Shown one piece after another: positions 1 to 10,940 of a DNA stretch of 64,000 bases. The translations under genes and the position numbers were made by a program. Under the pieces are notes generated by a model that saw nothing but the letters and a program-made list of their open reading frames with translations, made no database searches and had not been told where the DNA came from. Every line of letters begins with the position of its first letter. Positions within the stretch are counted from its first letter, which is position 1. Origin of the DNA: Trichaptum fuscoviolaceum (Eukaryota > Basidiomycota > Agaricomycetes > Hymenochaetales > Trichaptaceae); assembly GCA_910574455.1 (NCBI GenBank), contig CAJSYZ010000001.1, positions 4,695,424-4,759,423 on the forward strand, written 5' to 3'.

Positions 1-272
1 TGAGAGGGTTATGGGTCAGGCACATAGCGCCAAACATTCACTATAAGTATTCTAAACATAATGCAAATGCATGTTTAAGATGTCATTGGGATGTGGAAGT
101 CATATCCAACATTGTAGGACAACATGCTATGTGTGATATCAGAATGTACATGTTATGTCAGAAACACATATAACTTACAGATTCCATCTGTACCCCAAAC
201 ATGCATTTGCATTATGTTTAGAATACTTATAGTGAATGTTTGGCGCTATGTGCCTGACCCATAACCCTCTCA
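1..272. repeat. Long inverted repeat, 76-bp arms
   Basis: Bases 1-76 are the exact reverse complement of 197-272, separated by about 120 bp of unrelated AT-rich sequence. The left arm starts at the window edge, so the repeat may be longer. It could be the end of a non-autonomous terminal-inverted-repeat element or a foldback element. There is no coding capacity inside, and no target-site duplication can be tested because the left flank is missing. Confidence 0.85.
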
Positions 273-1480
273 ATAAATTAAAATTGACCCATCTTGCCGA
301 AATTTGTATGCCTTATATCAATTTCAAATGAGCTCCGATTGCCGCAAAGCCTCGTACAGCATGAGAAATACGTATAGAGAGCTATTTAAAGCTTTCAGAA
401 CATAGACACAGTGTATATACATGAGTATGAGAGACTAACAATATTTGCATGCACTCCGAAAATAGTTAGTGTGGTAGAGCTATATATAGCCCCCGCATAG
501 CTATTCTAAGCTCATATTATTGTTCTCCTCGTCGTTCTGTACCATTTTGACTATTTATACATGCCTTTACGTGCAGTAGAAGTGCTGTAACAAAAATATC
601 ATTTAAATAAAAGAATATTCTGTAACAATATGAAAAATGCGTATTTTGGCGCCGTCAAAGCCCGTTTCAGCTCGTTTAGCACGTCGCATTGGATTCACAT
701 CAAAATTTGCATTCCGGAGGTACCCCAATGTGGTTTAATGGGCCCCATATGTTCAGCAGTAAAAATAGAACATGTTTTGATGTTCTACACATGTTCCCAG
801 CTGGTATTACCATATTTAGCCATCCAGATCATGTTTGATATGCTTCTACTAATATCTTATGATTTTAGTGTATTTTATCTACTGCTGGTAAGCCCAGGGC
901 AAGCCTGCATATATGCAGGTGCAAATGAATATAATTATCTATTTTATGATGATTTTTACCGCTTTAGGAAGGGCCCAGAGGGGCCCAGAACACACTGTTA
1001 CCCTAATATGGTCGCTCAGAAGCGTAGTTCCCACGCTAGGGCGAAGCGGCAGTGTCCAGGAATATTTCCTGATTTTTTGGTTATTTTCGTGCTATTTTAG
1101 AAGGCCTGTAGCACCTGCAAAGGTTAATTTGAGTTTATTCCCACGACCTCCTCTAAAGCGGCACCAAGTGACCTGGAACCTGCCAGACCTCAGGGTCCTG
1201 GACCCTGGTGTGCCTCATATCTCAAAATAGATGGAAATTATGAAATTCTGATTTATTACAGCATGCTATCAATCAACAGTGCCTGAATGCTATAATTAAC
1301 CTAAAAAAGCGGTGGGTATGCAATGCATTATTCTATTATCCAGTGCTATAATCCCAATTGGTATTGTATGCCTAGTATTCCCTAGGTTTGCATCCCCTGA
1401 ATCAATGTACAGCAAGGCTGATTCACCCTACACTGCTTCAGCCAGCATTTGCTGAGTGTTGATGTAGTGGATGGTTTACA
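273..1480. other. Non-coding AT-rich stretch
   Basis: No open frame here looks like a protein; the longest (630-1100, + strand) has no recognisable motif and low-complexity composition. The stretch at about 960-1230, with short GGGCCC-rich blocks, reads like decayed repeat sequence, but I cannot assign it to an element family. Confidence 0.5.
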
Positions 1481-1497
1481 GCAACGCTGTACTTCAT

Positions 1498-2510
1498 TCA
1501 ATCAGCTACCTGGCAGCAGTGGGCCCCGTAGGTCACCGACAACGGACGGATGAGGTTCGCCTTCATATACTGGAAGAGTTCCACCACATTGTCCACCTTG
1601 CGCGCCTTCGACAGCTTGGAAATGATCGTGTTGTAAAGGAACAGATTCGTTGTGACCCCCCGGAACTGCGCTTCTTCCCATAGCGCGAGTGCGTTCGAGC
1701 TGTCGTCGGTGGAATCCTTGATGTACTGGATGAGCGCGCCGTACGCGTCAGCCGAGGGCGTGCCTCCCAGGTCGATGATCCGCTGGCGGTGCACGTGTGC
1801 ATTGTCGATCTGGTCACAGAGCGCGAGCGAGATCATCATGGCGTCCTCGATCGAGTACCAGCCCATGGACTGCTTCTCTTTGTTGCTCTCGAGCGCCTTC
1901 AGCACGCGCTGTCCGTCCCAGTACAGCCTGCTCTCCTTCTCCGTGTCGTTCAGGCGCCCGAAGGTAGCTATCAGTCGGCCAATCGCGTCAGGCATGGCAA
2001 AAGTGTCGATGGCGGCACCAGATTCGTAGCGGATCCATGTGATCTTGGGCGTCACCTTCAGGTTTATGGGATAATACTCGTCGACACTGCAGCTGAAGAA
2101 CTGATCGAGCTTGGCGGGCCGCTGCGCCCGAGCGAGTACGGGATGGCGCCTGCGCGGTATTCCAGATTGAGTACCCGGTCAAGGAGGTACGACACGGTCT
2201 CGTCGAACTCCTCTTGGCGGAGATGCTCGACATTGATGAGCTCGAAGACGGTGATCCGGTCGTAGTCGCAGATATGCAAACCGTTGCGATCGGCCACATC
2301 CAGCAGAGTGTGGTATAGGCGGTTGAGTTCGGGGAGCAGTTTCTCCTTGGCCAGTGCTTCGAGTATCGTGTTCCAGGCGGCTTGGTTGGGGCGCGGTGTG
2401 CGCAACGAAGGCTCCAAAGCGTAGCATCCGATCGAACCACGCGAGGGCCGAGTGTATATCATCACTCCGTATAAACCCGGTTATGAAGACAGTATAGACC
2501 GCTGTGCAGG
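1498..2510 (-). pseudogene. PPR-repeat protein fragment, frameshifted
   Basis: Three reading frames in series encode pieces of one pentatricopeptide-repeat protein: about 2510-2425 (ITGFIRSDDIHSALAWFD), 2425-2130 (NQAAWNTILEALAKE) and 2130-1498 (LFLYNTIISKLSKARK). The frame changes near 2425 and 2130 without splice sites, so these are indels. The C-terminal end stops in a partly garbled repeat and the rest of the gene is absent. Fungal PPR proteins normally act in mitochondrial RNA processing or translation; this copy cannot be made intact. It lies directly downstream of the SEC27 relic on the same strand. Confidence 0.75.
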
Positions 2511-2759
2511 GAGGGTGGTCTTCATTGTGCGTCGCCGCTGACGAGGCACGTGTTCGCCCTTGTTGTGGTCGATGATGAAGAGACGCGACGCAGTTTGACG
2601 CGTGACGTACACGAGTCGGTACTTCTTCGAAGTCCTTCCAACTCGTTCCTGCGCTCCCAGCCGCTCCCGTCCATTGTCGACAATCTAGAAAGAAAGGCTT
2701 CCTCGAAGCATGCTGTAGTGAAAAATTGGGCTGGCAGGCTCTTGTGGGAGAAGCCGCCC

Positions 2760-4960
2760 AGGGCTCGCTTAAGTACAAGCCAAGAGCGCAGCTTCCGGCG
2801 CTCTGTCGGTCTTCAGCAGGTCGACGCATGCAGTCGTGTTGCCGTGCTGCAGCCGGCTCGCGAACGCAAGGCTATTCTGGCCCTTCTCATCTACAAGAAA
2901 TCGTCAGAAAACTACACCACTATTTGAGACAGTATGTATACTCACCGGCCTGCTCAGTGAGTTTCGTGAGACCATCCCAGTCGCCTATTGCTAGCAGAAG
3001 GAGCATGAGAGCGTTCAGATCTCCCGCATTCTCAAAACATTCCCGTGCGAGAACGAAGCGCCAGACGGCCAGCGCAAGGTTGCCGACAGCTTTCCACTAC
3101 GTCTCCGCATCGTTTTCGGGTGTTATACGTGCGATCTCCAGGGCCGCGTCTTGATCGTCGAGTTGAAGCGCGAGGTCGAACTTATGATCAGGGTCTGTCA
3201 TAACCTGTAACGCGAGCTCCTTAAGATCAGAGCAATTGAGTCAGTTTTTCTGTTGAATTTGATGATTCTCAAAGACGTACCCCGCCTTCTAGGAAATGTG
3301 CGACTTTGCTCCGCTGCTCTTTTGGTACAGTCGGCAGAATCTCCTCCGCAGCCTCCATATCCCAACGCAGAATAGCACTCCCATACTCGATGAGGTTCGA
3401 AGACAGGGAGTAACCAAACACATTGATGTCTTTAATGGCGAGATAAAAGCGGTTGCGAGCGGGGATGTAGCCCGGCAAGTACATTGGGCTATCATTCCAT
3501 GTCAGCGTGTAGAAGTTGATGATGAAGAGAGGAAACTTACTCATCGAAATGTGTTACGGTCTGTGTTCACTGCCAATCAAGTAGTTAAGCTGCTTGCGGC
3601 ATTCGTGTAGATGAAACAGTCGCCGATCCACTTCGAGGTCTTGACGCTAAAATATTAAGGTCAATTAAGAAGACTACCAACGAAAGAGTGAGCAAGAAAT
3701 CATACCTTTTAGAAACTTCTACGGCAACGTATGATCCAGCACCCTTCATTGCCGGACTACTCCTCTCCTTGAATTTCTTGTACACCCGCACCTTCATCCG
3801 CCCCTCCAACACAGTGTTCGTGTATGAGTCTGTTGCCCATACGAAGGAAGAGCCGCTGCCGACTGCCTTGTTTCGCCAAGCCAGCGCAGTATAGATTGTA
3901 TACTCTCCGTCTCCGACCATGGCGATGAAGCGCCCGTTGGGAGAATATTGAAGGGACGTTGCGAAAATTTCCGTCGTACCGAGTTCTCGCATAGACAGCG
4001 GTATGCGTTGTCCTTCAGGCGTCTCGTCTTCCGCAGCGCCTTGGAGGTTGACAGACAAGACTTCTGTGTCGCGGGTGTACACCAGTTTGCCTGATGGGTC
4101 CATGGTATAGGAAGGCTCGTCACGGCCAAGTTTGACCACGACCACACCTTCGTCGTATCCTACGCCAACCTCCTTCCACCCTGCGGTCGGATGGCGATGC
4201 ACCATGCATTGCTTAAGGTGATTTCTAGGCGGTATGTGCCCGAGTTCCAGATCTTAATCGTCCTATCCTTCGAACCGCTGACGATCAAGGAAGACTAGGG
4301 TGGAATACGGCAGGCGAGAAGTTGTTGGTGTGTCCCTCCGTCGCTTGTACACGACTTTTGCTGAGGTAGTCCCAGATTTTGACCTTTCGTCGTCACCGCT
4401 CGTGACAAGATACGGCTTGTCTGCACCGGGATAGAAGTCGACATAACTTATGCCGCCCTTCTCATGTGCCTCAAGGGTGAAATTTGGCGTCGAGGAGCCG
4501 ATCGACCACATCTTCACGGTGCGGTCAAGACACGACGAGGCGAAGGTGTTGGTATCCTTGGGGTTGAATACAAGGTTCATGATGTAGTGCATGTGTCCTT
4601 CGAGTATCTTCAAAGATAATTAGACTGAGTCTGATTTTAGAGCAGTGATTTTACGCACCCAAATACACTTCCACTGATTATCCTAGTCCCAAGCCTTGAC
4701 TTTCATATCAATGCTAAGTGTTGGGTGGACAACAAGGCATCGAATGTAGTCAGGATGGGCCTCGAACGCAGTCGCTTTCTCGTGAGTGTTGTGATTAAAG
4801 ACCCGTAGCTGGAAGTCGTCCGAGCCGGCGATGAGATAAACTGCACACAGCGAGCAGCAACTTCAGCGACTTCGAAAGTTTTAATGAGGGCTATTGTAGA
4901 TGTTGACGGTGCCGTTGTAGGATATACGGACTTAGCAAATTCAAAACCCCTGGGCCCGGG
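2760..4960 (-). pseudogene. Coatomer beta-prime subunit (SEC27/COPB2) relic
   Basis: Read on the minus strand this follows beta-prime COP from near its N-terminus to the alpha-solenoid: [30 protein letters not shown] and [11 protein letters not shown] (WD40 propeller), then DEGVVVVKLGRDEPSYTMDP and SPNGRFIAMVGDGEYTIYTA, then AEEILPTVPKEQRSKVAHFL and the C-terminal CVDLLKTDRAPEAALLACT. Introns are still recognisable, for example 3290-3235 and near 2940-2895. Lesions: a TAG replaces a tryptophan codon of the propeller at 4683-4685, there are frame changes near 4400-4270 and 4890, and both ends are missing. In a working gene the protein is part of the COPI vesicle coat that recognises dilysine cargo. 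This is a dead copy, so an intact one should exist elsewhere in the genome. Confidence 0.9.
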
Positions 4961-5030
4961 GTGGCGTGACGCTTCGGAGTTCAAATTTTCAACTCGGACT
5001 TACAGTGACGCGTCGTGGAACGTGTCCCGT

Positions 5031-5098
5031 CCCCCCCTCTCTCTCTCCTTCCACTTCCTCGTCCTCCATCCATTCTCCTCGACGTCCATCCACCCATA
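5031..5098 (+). other. CT-rich tract between the two coatomer relics
   Basis: A pyrimidine-rich run (CCCCCCTCTCTCTCTCC and following) lies just upstream of the SEC26 relic. Such tracts are common in fungal core promoters. Here it may be a promoter remnant, or simply part of the junction between the two broken genes. Confidence 0.35.
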
Positions 5099-5100
5099 GG

Positions 5101-6372
5101 ATGGCCCTAAAAATCTTGATCTCTGTCACTAACGGTATGTCTTCTTATTTTGTTTACATTTTCCTTTCTTTTTCTGATGATTTACTAGTGTGCCACCCGA
5201 GTGTGACTGTATGCATACAGCCTACTACGTCACACTCGGCTTCACTGCCAGTGGCACCTATAGTAACAGCCACTGCCTCGACGTGAGTGTCAAGTCTGAT
5301 ATCCAGCAAAGCCGCTCATCCCAACCTGCTACTCGTGCATCAAGCTCCGTCACTCCTACATCCGCAAGTACGCCATCTTCGCCGTGTAAACCATCTACAG
5401 GTAATACGAACACCTCATTCCCGACACGCCCGAGCTCATACAAACATTCCTCGCCGTGATGCAACGTGCAAGCGCAACGCCTTCGTTTTCCTTGCAAATC
5501 GTGCGATACCGAAGGCAAGGGAGTACATCCTGAGCGTATACGACCAGATCTCGTGCATCGATCAGCAGCTTCAGCTGAGCATTATTGAGGTGATAAGGCT
5601 GGACAGTAAAAACGACACAGCATATCGGGTGAGCTTACATTCCTTGATTAAATCCTGTTTGGCTCATTTGATCGAATAGGCGCGCTATATTCAGTGCATT
5701 TTCGAGCTCTTGACTGCGTCGACACATGCTGTAAAATACGAGGCGGCGACAACTCTTACTAGCTTAACACAAAACGCCGCTGCTGTTAAAGGTATTCCAC
5801 CATCTACTACTCTTCTATTGATATGCTAACATTATCGTAGCCGCCGCCTCATGCTTTATTGAGCTCGCCGTGAAAGAGTCGGATAACAATGTTAAGCTCA
5901 TCGTCTTGGACAGACTTGAAACCCTCCGTCAAAAGCATGAGCACGTCATGGATTCGCTTGTCATGGATATCCTTTGCGCCCTTTCGAGGTAATAGTCATA
6001 CGGTGGTTTACTATACGGATGCTGACTGTAAGTAGTAGCCCGATCTCGAAGTATGCCGAAAGGCTGTTGGGATTAGTTTGGCAATGGTCACAAGCCAGAA
6101 TGTCGAGGAGGTTGTGCTTTTTCTTAAGAAGCAACTGCAGCGAACGATGACTGAGGACTTCGAGAAGGTTTGTCTTCTCTTCGTCAAACATGTAGATAAA
6201 CTAATCTAGGTTAACTAGATTCAGGAGTACCGTCAATTATTAATCCAACCCATCAAGGTTTGCGCCGTGAAGTTATTAGAAGTCGCTGCTAGCGTAGTGC
6301 CGCCCCTCGTGGAGTTCCTTGTCGAGTCAAACAACCGCACTGCAGTCGATGTCATAGCGTTTGTCCGGTGAG
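5101..6372 (+). pseudogene. Coatomer beta subunit (SEC26/COPB1) relic
   Basis: The plus strand encodes broken pieces of beta-COP: LKILISVTNG (5105-5135), then RHSYIRKYAIFAV (5346-5386) followed by in-frame TAA codons at 5387 and 5402, then in another frame CKRNAFVFLANRA, AVKYEAATTLTSLTQNAAAV and [40 protein letters not shown] and AVDVIAFVR (to about 6369). Introns such as 5630-5680 and 5794-5840 keep GT/AG ends. The N-terminus and roughly a hundred residues between the first two pieces are missing. It is divergent from the SEC27 relic, and both have lost their 5' ends in the shared middle. A working copy must be elsewhere. Confidence 0.9.
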
Positions 6373-6424
6373 TTCATGAGGTTTACAGACAAGGTACTAA
6401 CTCACAATGACTATTGACACAGGA

Positions 6425-6725
6425 CTAACAACAAGTGTTGCCAACGGGCTACATGGCACCAGAGATACTTCACAATGACCACTATGACAGTTTCTCCATT
6501 GGTGTCATGTTCTACGAGCTTGTCTTTGGCAGGGTGAGTTTCTTCGGCCCTACACCATCGCTCACGCTGATTCCGCCTTGCGTGACTATTTACCCTTCCG
6601 TTCCGTGGGAGGGATCACAAGGATCTTGAAGCCGATGCACTGTACGAAAGCGCGTTCATTCCTCGATGGTTCCGCAGCGTTACCCAGACGCACCTCGACT
6701 CCGGGGTACGTCTGGATGACATGTA
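6425..6725 (+). pseudogene. Protein kinase fragment (subdomains VIII-X)
   Basis: After the last intron of the SEC26 relic (branch-point-like TACTAAC, acceptor CACAG near 6422) the sequence switches to a kinase: GYMAPEIL (activation-loop APE motif) and FSIGVMFYELVFGR (subdomain IX-X), followed in other frames by a weak continuation (about 6610-6700). The spacing resembles AGC-type kinases. No catalytic loop, glycine loop or C-terminal part is present, so this is only an exon-sized piece joined to the coatomer relic at an intron boundary. Confidence 0.7.
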
Positions 6726-7499
6726 GTATAGTGTGTAATGTACTGTAGCATTTTAAAACAAATATAATTCATTATCAACTATCATCAGCCATTGGCAACG
6801 GCCATAATTGAATAAATGAGCTGTCGGCGAGCCAGCGTAGATACCTAATGATAGACCTGATGTGACGTAAAATTGATTATAAGGAGTTTTAATTTGTCAT
6901 CGGAGCCGGCAGACTGATGTCATTTGTAACCAAATATAAACTATATATGGCCTAGAATTCATGATCAGGGCCCATCATTCATTGTCATCGCTGTCATGAC
7001 GTGCTGCCTTGTATCTAAAGATAGCTCCCAGCATCGCTATCATGCATTATCATCGACACATTACGGTGTCATTGCTACCATGCTGCTAGACATTACAATG
7101 AAAGCTAGAGTATGTAAACTACATAATCCCATTAAGTGCGGCAGAATTAATTACATAGGTCACCATAATGACAGCATATATACTAAATTTTAGTCACTAT
7201 ATGCGCAATACAAACACTGAAATCCGGTACAAACCCTAACAGGCTGCTAAGCCATGTATTGCATTTTACGGAATAAAAGAGCCATAATGCTGATTGCCTA
7301 AGATAGTAGCTGTAATCATGGCACACTTTGTATTGAATTTTACGTGCCTGATAAGGTCAATATATTTGATACTGGAACCCGAGATACATTAGGGACGATT
7401 TTACCTGTTATATTGTATGTTATCGTATGTAATCATATTATCATTTTAAAAACTTTTTCCTGATGCAGGAACCCTATGGCCTTGCCAGTTCAAACCAAA
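6726..7499. other. AT-rich intergenic stretch
   Basis: This stretch is AT-rich with no convincing coding frame. It separates the gene graveyard from the retrotransposon. I see no tRNA-like or clear repeat structure in it. Confidence 0.5.
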
Positions 7500-7504
7500 G
7501 ACAA

Positions 7505-8347
7505 TGTCACGACTACACTTTTACCTAACCTTTCCGAACAGGTACTACGATGTCCGCTCATAGTTCGGCACTCCGACTCGTCTCCACCGAACGGACATCG
7601 TGGACAACGCGTGCACGCAGGGATATCAGACTAATATCCATCCCGTGCCAACATCCGCCATAGGCCGAACGCCGGACAATACAATTGGATATCCAATATC
7701 CAATACTGTCACTAACCTTTCGCACTAGACATCGGATCATAGCCGGGCCGACCGCAAACGTATCACCACGTGCATTCCGCACTACAACCGACGTCATAGG
7801 GCCCCGCTACGTACCTGACCGGACCGCCGAAACGGACCCTTTCTATTCTTTCTATCGTGAACATGCTGCATACATGCGATTGCCTCCGTTGTAACCTTCG
7901 GCCTCGCATTTACTCCTTTCCCTTTTCATTCATGCCTTCAACCCGATCCGGACTACGATCGGACATGCGTTTTATCAACAATGTACAAACAGGTCTCAAC
8001 TATAAAGTCGATACATGTATCGTAGTATAGCTTCGACTCAAATATCACAAGTCCTAGGGTATCAATACGATACTAGGCCGTTGAGCTCCACCAGACCTTC
8101 GTCCGACCTTATACTGCGCGATTCGCAGTCGGGATCGACTTATCCCGGTTCTCTCTTCAGTTTCCGACTCTTACGTCGAACTGCGTTCGACTCTCTTCTC
8201 TATATCTATTAGGCTCCGTAGCCTTGTCCGTGAGTTCGTGTTAGCTTAACGAAGCTAACGTTTCTTCCTTTATTAGAGCCACCCCTTCGGTCGTCCGACT
8301 TAACAGTCGGTCTTCCGTTTCTCAAAGGTCTGAAGCCCGGTCTGACA
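7505..8347 (+). repeat. 5' LTR
   Basis: 843 bp, TG...CA. It contains a TATA box (TATAAAG at 8001-8007), and 34 bases downstream a likely RNA start (8035) whose first 11 bases are complementary to the primer-binding site. The short frames inside it are identical in both LTRs but look non-coding. Confidence 0.96.
8001..8007 (+). promoter_or_regulatory. TATA box of the 5' LTR
   Basis: TATAAAG sits 34 bp before position 8035, the start of GACTCAAATAT. That 11-mer is the one complementary to the primer-binding site, so promoter and self-priming signal fit each other. The same arrangement recurs in the 3' LTR (about 17288 and 17322). Confidence 0.7.
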
Positions 8348-8349
8348 GT

Positions 8350-8360
8350 ATATTTGAGTC
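8350..8360 (+). promoter_or_regulatory. Self-priming type primer-binding site
   Basis: ATATTTGAGTC, two bases after the 5' LTR, is the exact reverse complement of GACTCAAATAT at 8035-8045, where the transcript should begin. An 11-nt match between the RNA 5' end and the PBS is the known Tf1/sushi self-priming arrangement, in which the folded RNA end rather than a tRNA primes reverse transcription. The match breaks at both neighbouring bases. Confidence 0.75.
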
Positions 8361-8381
8361 CTTCCCACACGGACAGGCTCG

Positions 8382-10940
8382 ATGGCTGACGAACTGGAGG
8401 TTACGACTATAATCCCCACCAGCCACCACTCCTCCCACTCTACACTCTCTCGACATTCGTCGCATTCTCATCACTCCGCCCGCTCTCTTCACTCTAACGG
8501 CGGGCAAGAAGTGATACTCCGTGCACTCTCCGCCCCCGCTCAGACGACACTACAGACTACTCCGCAGGAGCAAGTCGGTGGTCCGCCAGCTACACCACGG
8601 ACGCCTAGACTCGAAAATCGTGCTCGATTTTTCGAAGATATGCGCCCGGGTACCGATCCCAATGCTCAGGCACATTCTCCCTTCTTGCCCGCTCTCGGTA
8701 GTGAACATGTCACTCACCGAACTACTGACGAACAAGAGCGTCGGCGGACTGCGAACCTTGATGCCCTGCGCAATATGACTCCGGATCTGAGGCAATCCGA
8801 AACGCGCATACAATCGGTTTTTTCGCAACGACCTCAGTCCACTCCTACTAACCGTCCCTCCTCTGCCTCTCAAGTCCGACACCCTCGCATGTCGGTTAAC
8901 ATCCCCCAACTTCCCCAGATACCCGAAGTATCAGAGTCATCTCAATCCATACAACAAGGCTTTGACACTTCAGTGATCGGCCACTCCGGGACCATCCAAC
9001 CCCGACATCCAGGTCAACAGTCGTTCAACGCCCAGCCCGCAGTCGGACAATCGCAACAATACCCCGATCAGCGATACTACCCTTACGGTCCACCCCAGCC
9101 GACCGCACCAGGTCAACCCGACCCCGGTTCGTTTACTAACCAACCTTCTTATCCACAGATCCAACAACCGCAGCAATACCAACAGTTCTCGCAGTCGTAC
9201 CCATCGCAAGGTTCGACTCAGCAATACGCACAGTCGGGCCCTTCCCAGGACCAGGTTCAGCTGTTTTCGCAGTCATACCCCTATCAAGGACAGACTCAAC
9301 CGTCCGACTTCCGCCCTACCACATCTATGCCGACTTCTTCGTCCCAGACATTGCCGGGTTATCGCACATATGATACCTCGCAACATCCACCAGGCTTCGT
9401 ACCCTATGATAAGCTTCCTGCTGACCAGAGATATTACCCAGATCGCAAGAGTATCACACCCTTTGCACCCCAGCCTGGTTACGCTCCCCGACCCATGCCG
9501 CAGGCACCAATCGAGGATCAACACCATCCTCCTACAACGACCGCTCACATCCGCCCCGTCTCGTCTCATCACTCCGACCTCGGCGACATTCAACTTCTGC
9601 AACCATCCCCGCAACGCTCTCTTCATGCGGTAACGAGTACTCTGCCTATGTCCGAAAACGAACTCCGCAGTTCGTCTAGAACCAGGCCCGCCACTCAACC
9701 GACAGCGGCACAGCAACCCTCGTCTATGAGAGATAACACCGTAACCTACTCACAATCTTACCCCGCAGAACAACAGCACCAGTCGCATCACACAAACACT
9801 CCGTTCCACGACAATCATCAATCTCGACCCCAGTCCGCGTACTACGACGGACGTCCGACATTCGCCCAGACTGGCGGACCTCCAAACGGTCCTCCAGGCG
9901 GCCCACCCGACGGATCTCCGGACGGCGGACCCCCGAGGGGCCCAGTACCCTTCTTTCCACACCCACGTCCAGTACCACCACCACCACCACCCCAACAGGA
10001 ACAGCAGTACGCACAACCGATCTATGTGACTGCACCCACTCCACCCCGACGTCCCAGAGCGCCTCGTTATTCTCCACCAGAACCACTCGGTACTCCGAAA
10101 GGCAGGGACGGTCGGGAAGCGGTACGTCGTTTCATCACTAGTCTTCTTCAAATTTTCTTCGTCGACCCCGAGGCGTTCCCAGACGATCGCACTCAAGTAG
10201 CCTACGCAGCGACCAACCTTCGTGAAGGTCCGCTGACGTGGTGGGGCGGGATCATATCCCAAGAGCCGGAGAATCCGATGCTGAGCAACTGGGCACTCTT
10301 TGTACAAGAGTTGAACCAATGCTTCGGTGATCCGCAACTGCAGGCCTCCGCGCAAGATAAAGTGCTTAATGCATATATGCGCGATGACCAGACCATCCAA
10401 CCCTATAATACCATTTTTGACAGCTACAGTTGGGATTCCGGCTTCAACGACACCGCCCTCGCCGCTCAGTATTACAAGGGCCTCGCACCACGCATCAAGA
10501 ATCACCTTGCGATCGTTGGCCGACCACTCCAATACCGACTACTTCGCGACAGCGCAATTGCCGCCGACCTTCGGTACTGGCAACGCGAATACGAAAAACG
10601 ACAGGAGAATCGCTTCTATTCTCGTTGTACTAACCCAACTACTCCCTCTTCTAGTACACCTACCCAACGACCCGCCGACAAACCAACCACCGACAACCGC
10701 AACAACACTGCAGAACGGGCTCGACGTATGCGAGAGAATTTATGTCTTCGCTGCGGCAAACCGGGTCACGTCGCAAAGGATTGTCCGACCAAGGTCGCTA
10801 TGGGCCGCATGACCATCCAGGTCGGCCCCGAACCAGACGACACTTACGTCGACGAGGACATTACCACCGCTATCATTGACGACGATGGCGATGACGATCT
10901 CTCACCTGACCCCACCCCTGACGATCCGGAAAACTCCTGA
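8382..10940 (+). CDS. Gag polyprotein of the chromovirus
   Basis: An 852-residue open frame starting at the first ATG after the primer-binding site. The first ~550 residues are rich in Pro, Gln, Ser and Tyr and probably disordered. A retrotransposon capsid core follows at about 570-740 (GREAVRRFITSLLQIFF, GPLTWWGG, YNTIFDSYSW). A CCHC zinc knuckle spans Cys788-Cys801 (CLRCGKPGHVAKDC), for RNA binding and packaging, and the tail is acidic. Gag assembles the virus-like particle in the cytoplasm. The stop at 10938 is followed at once by the protease in the -1 frame, so expression of pol would need -1 frameshifting; GGAAAAC just before the stop is a possible but non-standard slip site. Confidence 0.93.
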   Translation: MADELEVTTIIPTSHHSSHSTLSRHSSHSHHSARSLHSNGGQEVILRALSAPAQTTLQTTPQEQVGGPPATPRTPRLENRARFFEDMRPGTDPNAQAHSPFLPALGSEHVTHRTTDEQERRRTANLDALRNMTPDLRQSETRIQSVFSQRPQSTPTNRPSSASQVRHPRMSVNIPQLPQIPEVSESSQSIQQGFDTSVIGHSGTIQPRHPGQQSFNAQPAVGQSQQYPDQRYYPYGPPQPTAPGQPDPGSFTNQPSYPQIQQPQQYQQFSQSYPSQGSTQQYAQSGPSQDQVQLFSQSYPYQGQTQPSDFRPTTSMPTSSSQTLPGYRTYDTSQHPPGFVPYDKLPADQRYYPDRKSITPFAPQPGYAPRPMPQAPIEDQHHPPTTTAHIRPVSSHHSDLGDIQLLQPSPQRSLHAVTSTLPMSENELRSSSRTRPATQPTAAQQPSSMRDNTVTYSQSYPAEQQHQSHHTNTPFHDNHQSRPQSAYYDGRPTFAQTGGPPNGPPGGPPDGSPDGGPPRGPVPFFPHPRPVPPPPPPQQEQQYAQPIYVTAPTPPRRPRAPRYSPPEPLGTPKGRDGREAVRRFITSLLQIFFVDPEAFPDDRTQVAYAATNLREGPLTWWGGIISQEPENPMLSNWALFVQELNQCFGDPQLQASAQDKVLNAYMRDDQTIQPYNTIFDSYSWDSGFNDTALAAQYYKGLAPRIKNHLAIVGRPLQYRLLRDSAIAADLRYWQREYEKRQENRFYSRCTNPTTPSSSTPTQRPADKPTTDNRNNTAERARRMRENLCLRCGKPGHVAKDCPTKVAMGRMTIQVGPEPDDTYVDEDITTAIIDDDGDDDLSPDPTPDDPENS

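Noticed and set aside
630..1230. Two overlapping frames near the left edge
   Set aside because: Low-complexity, no motif, and in sequence that looks like decayed repeat.
7558..7894. Short open frames inside the LTRs, identical in both copies
   Set aside because: Their identity reflects the LTR identity, not selection; the frames have no family features.
9750..10532. 260-codon open frame antisense to gag
   Set aside because: It is a mirror of the gag codon pattern, has no start context or motif, and lies entirely over the real gag gene.
10925..10940. GGAAAAC as a programmed -1 slip site between gag and pol
   Set aside because: Not rejected outright, but not reported as a feature: the heptamer is non-standard and the downstream frame is itself broken, so the signal cannot be judged from this copy.
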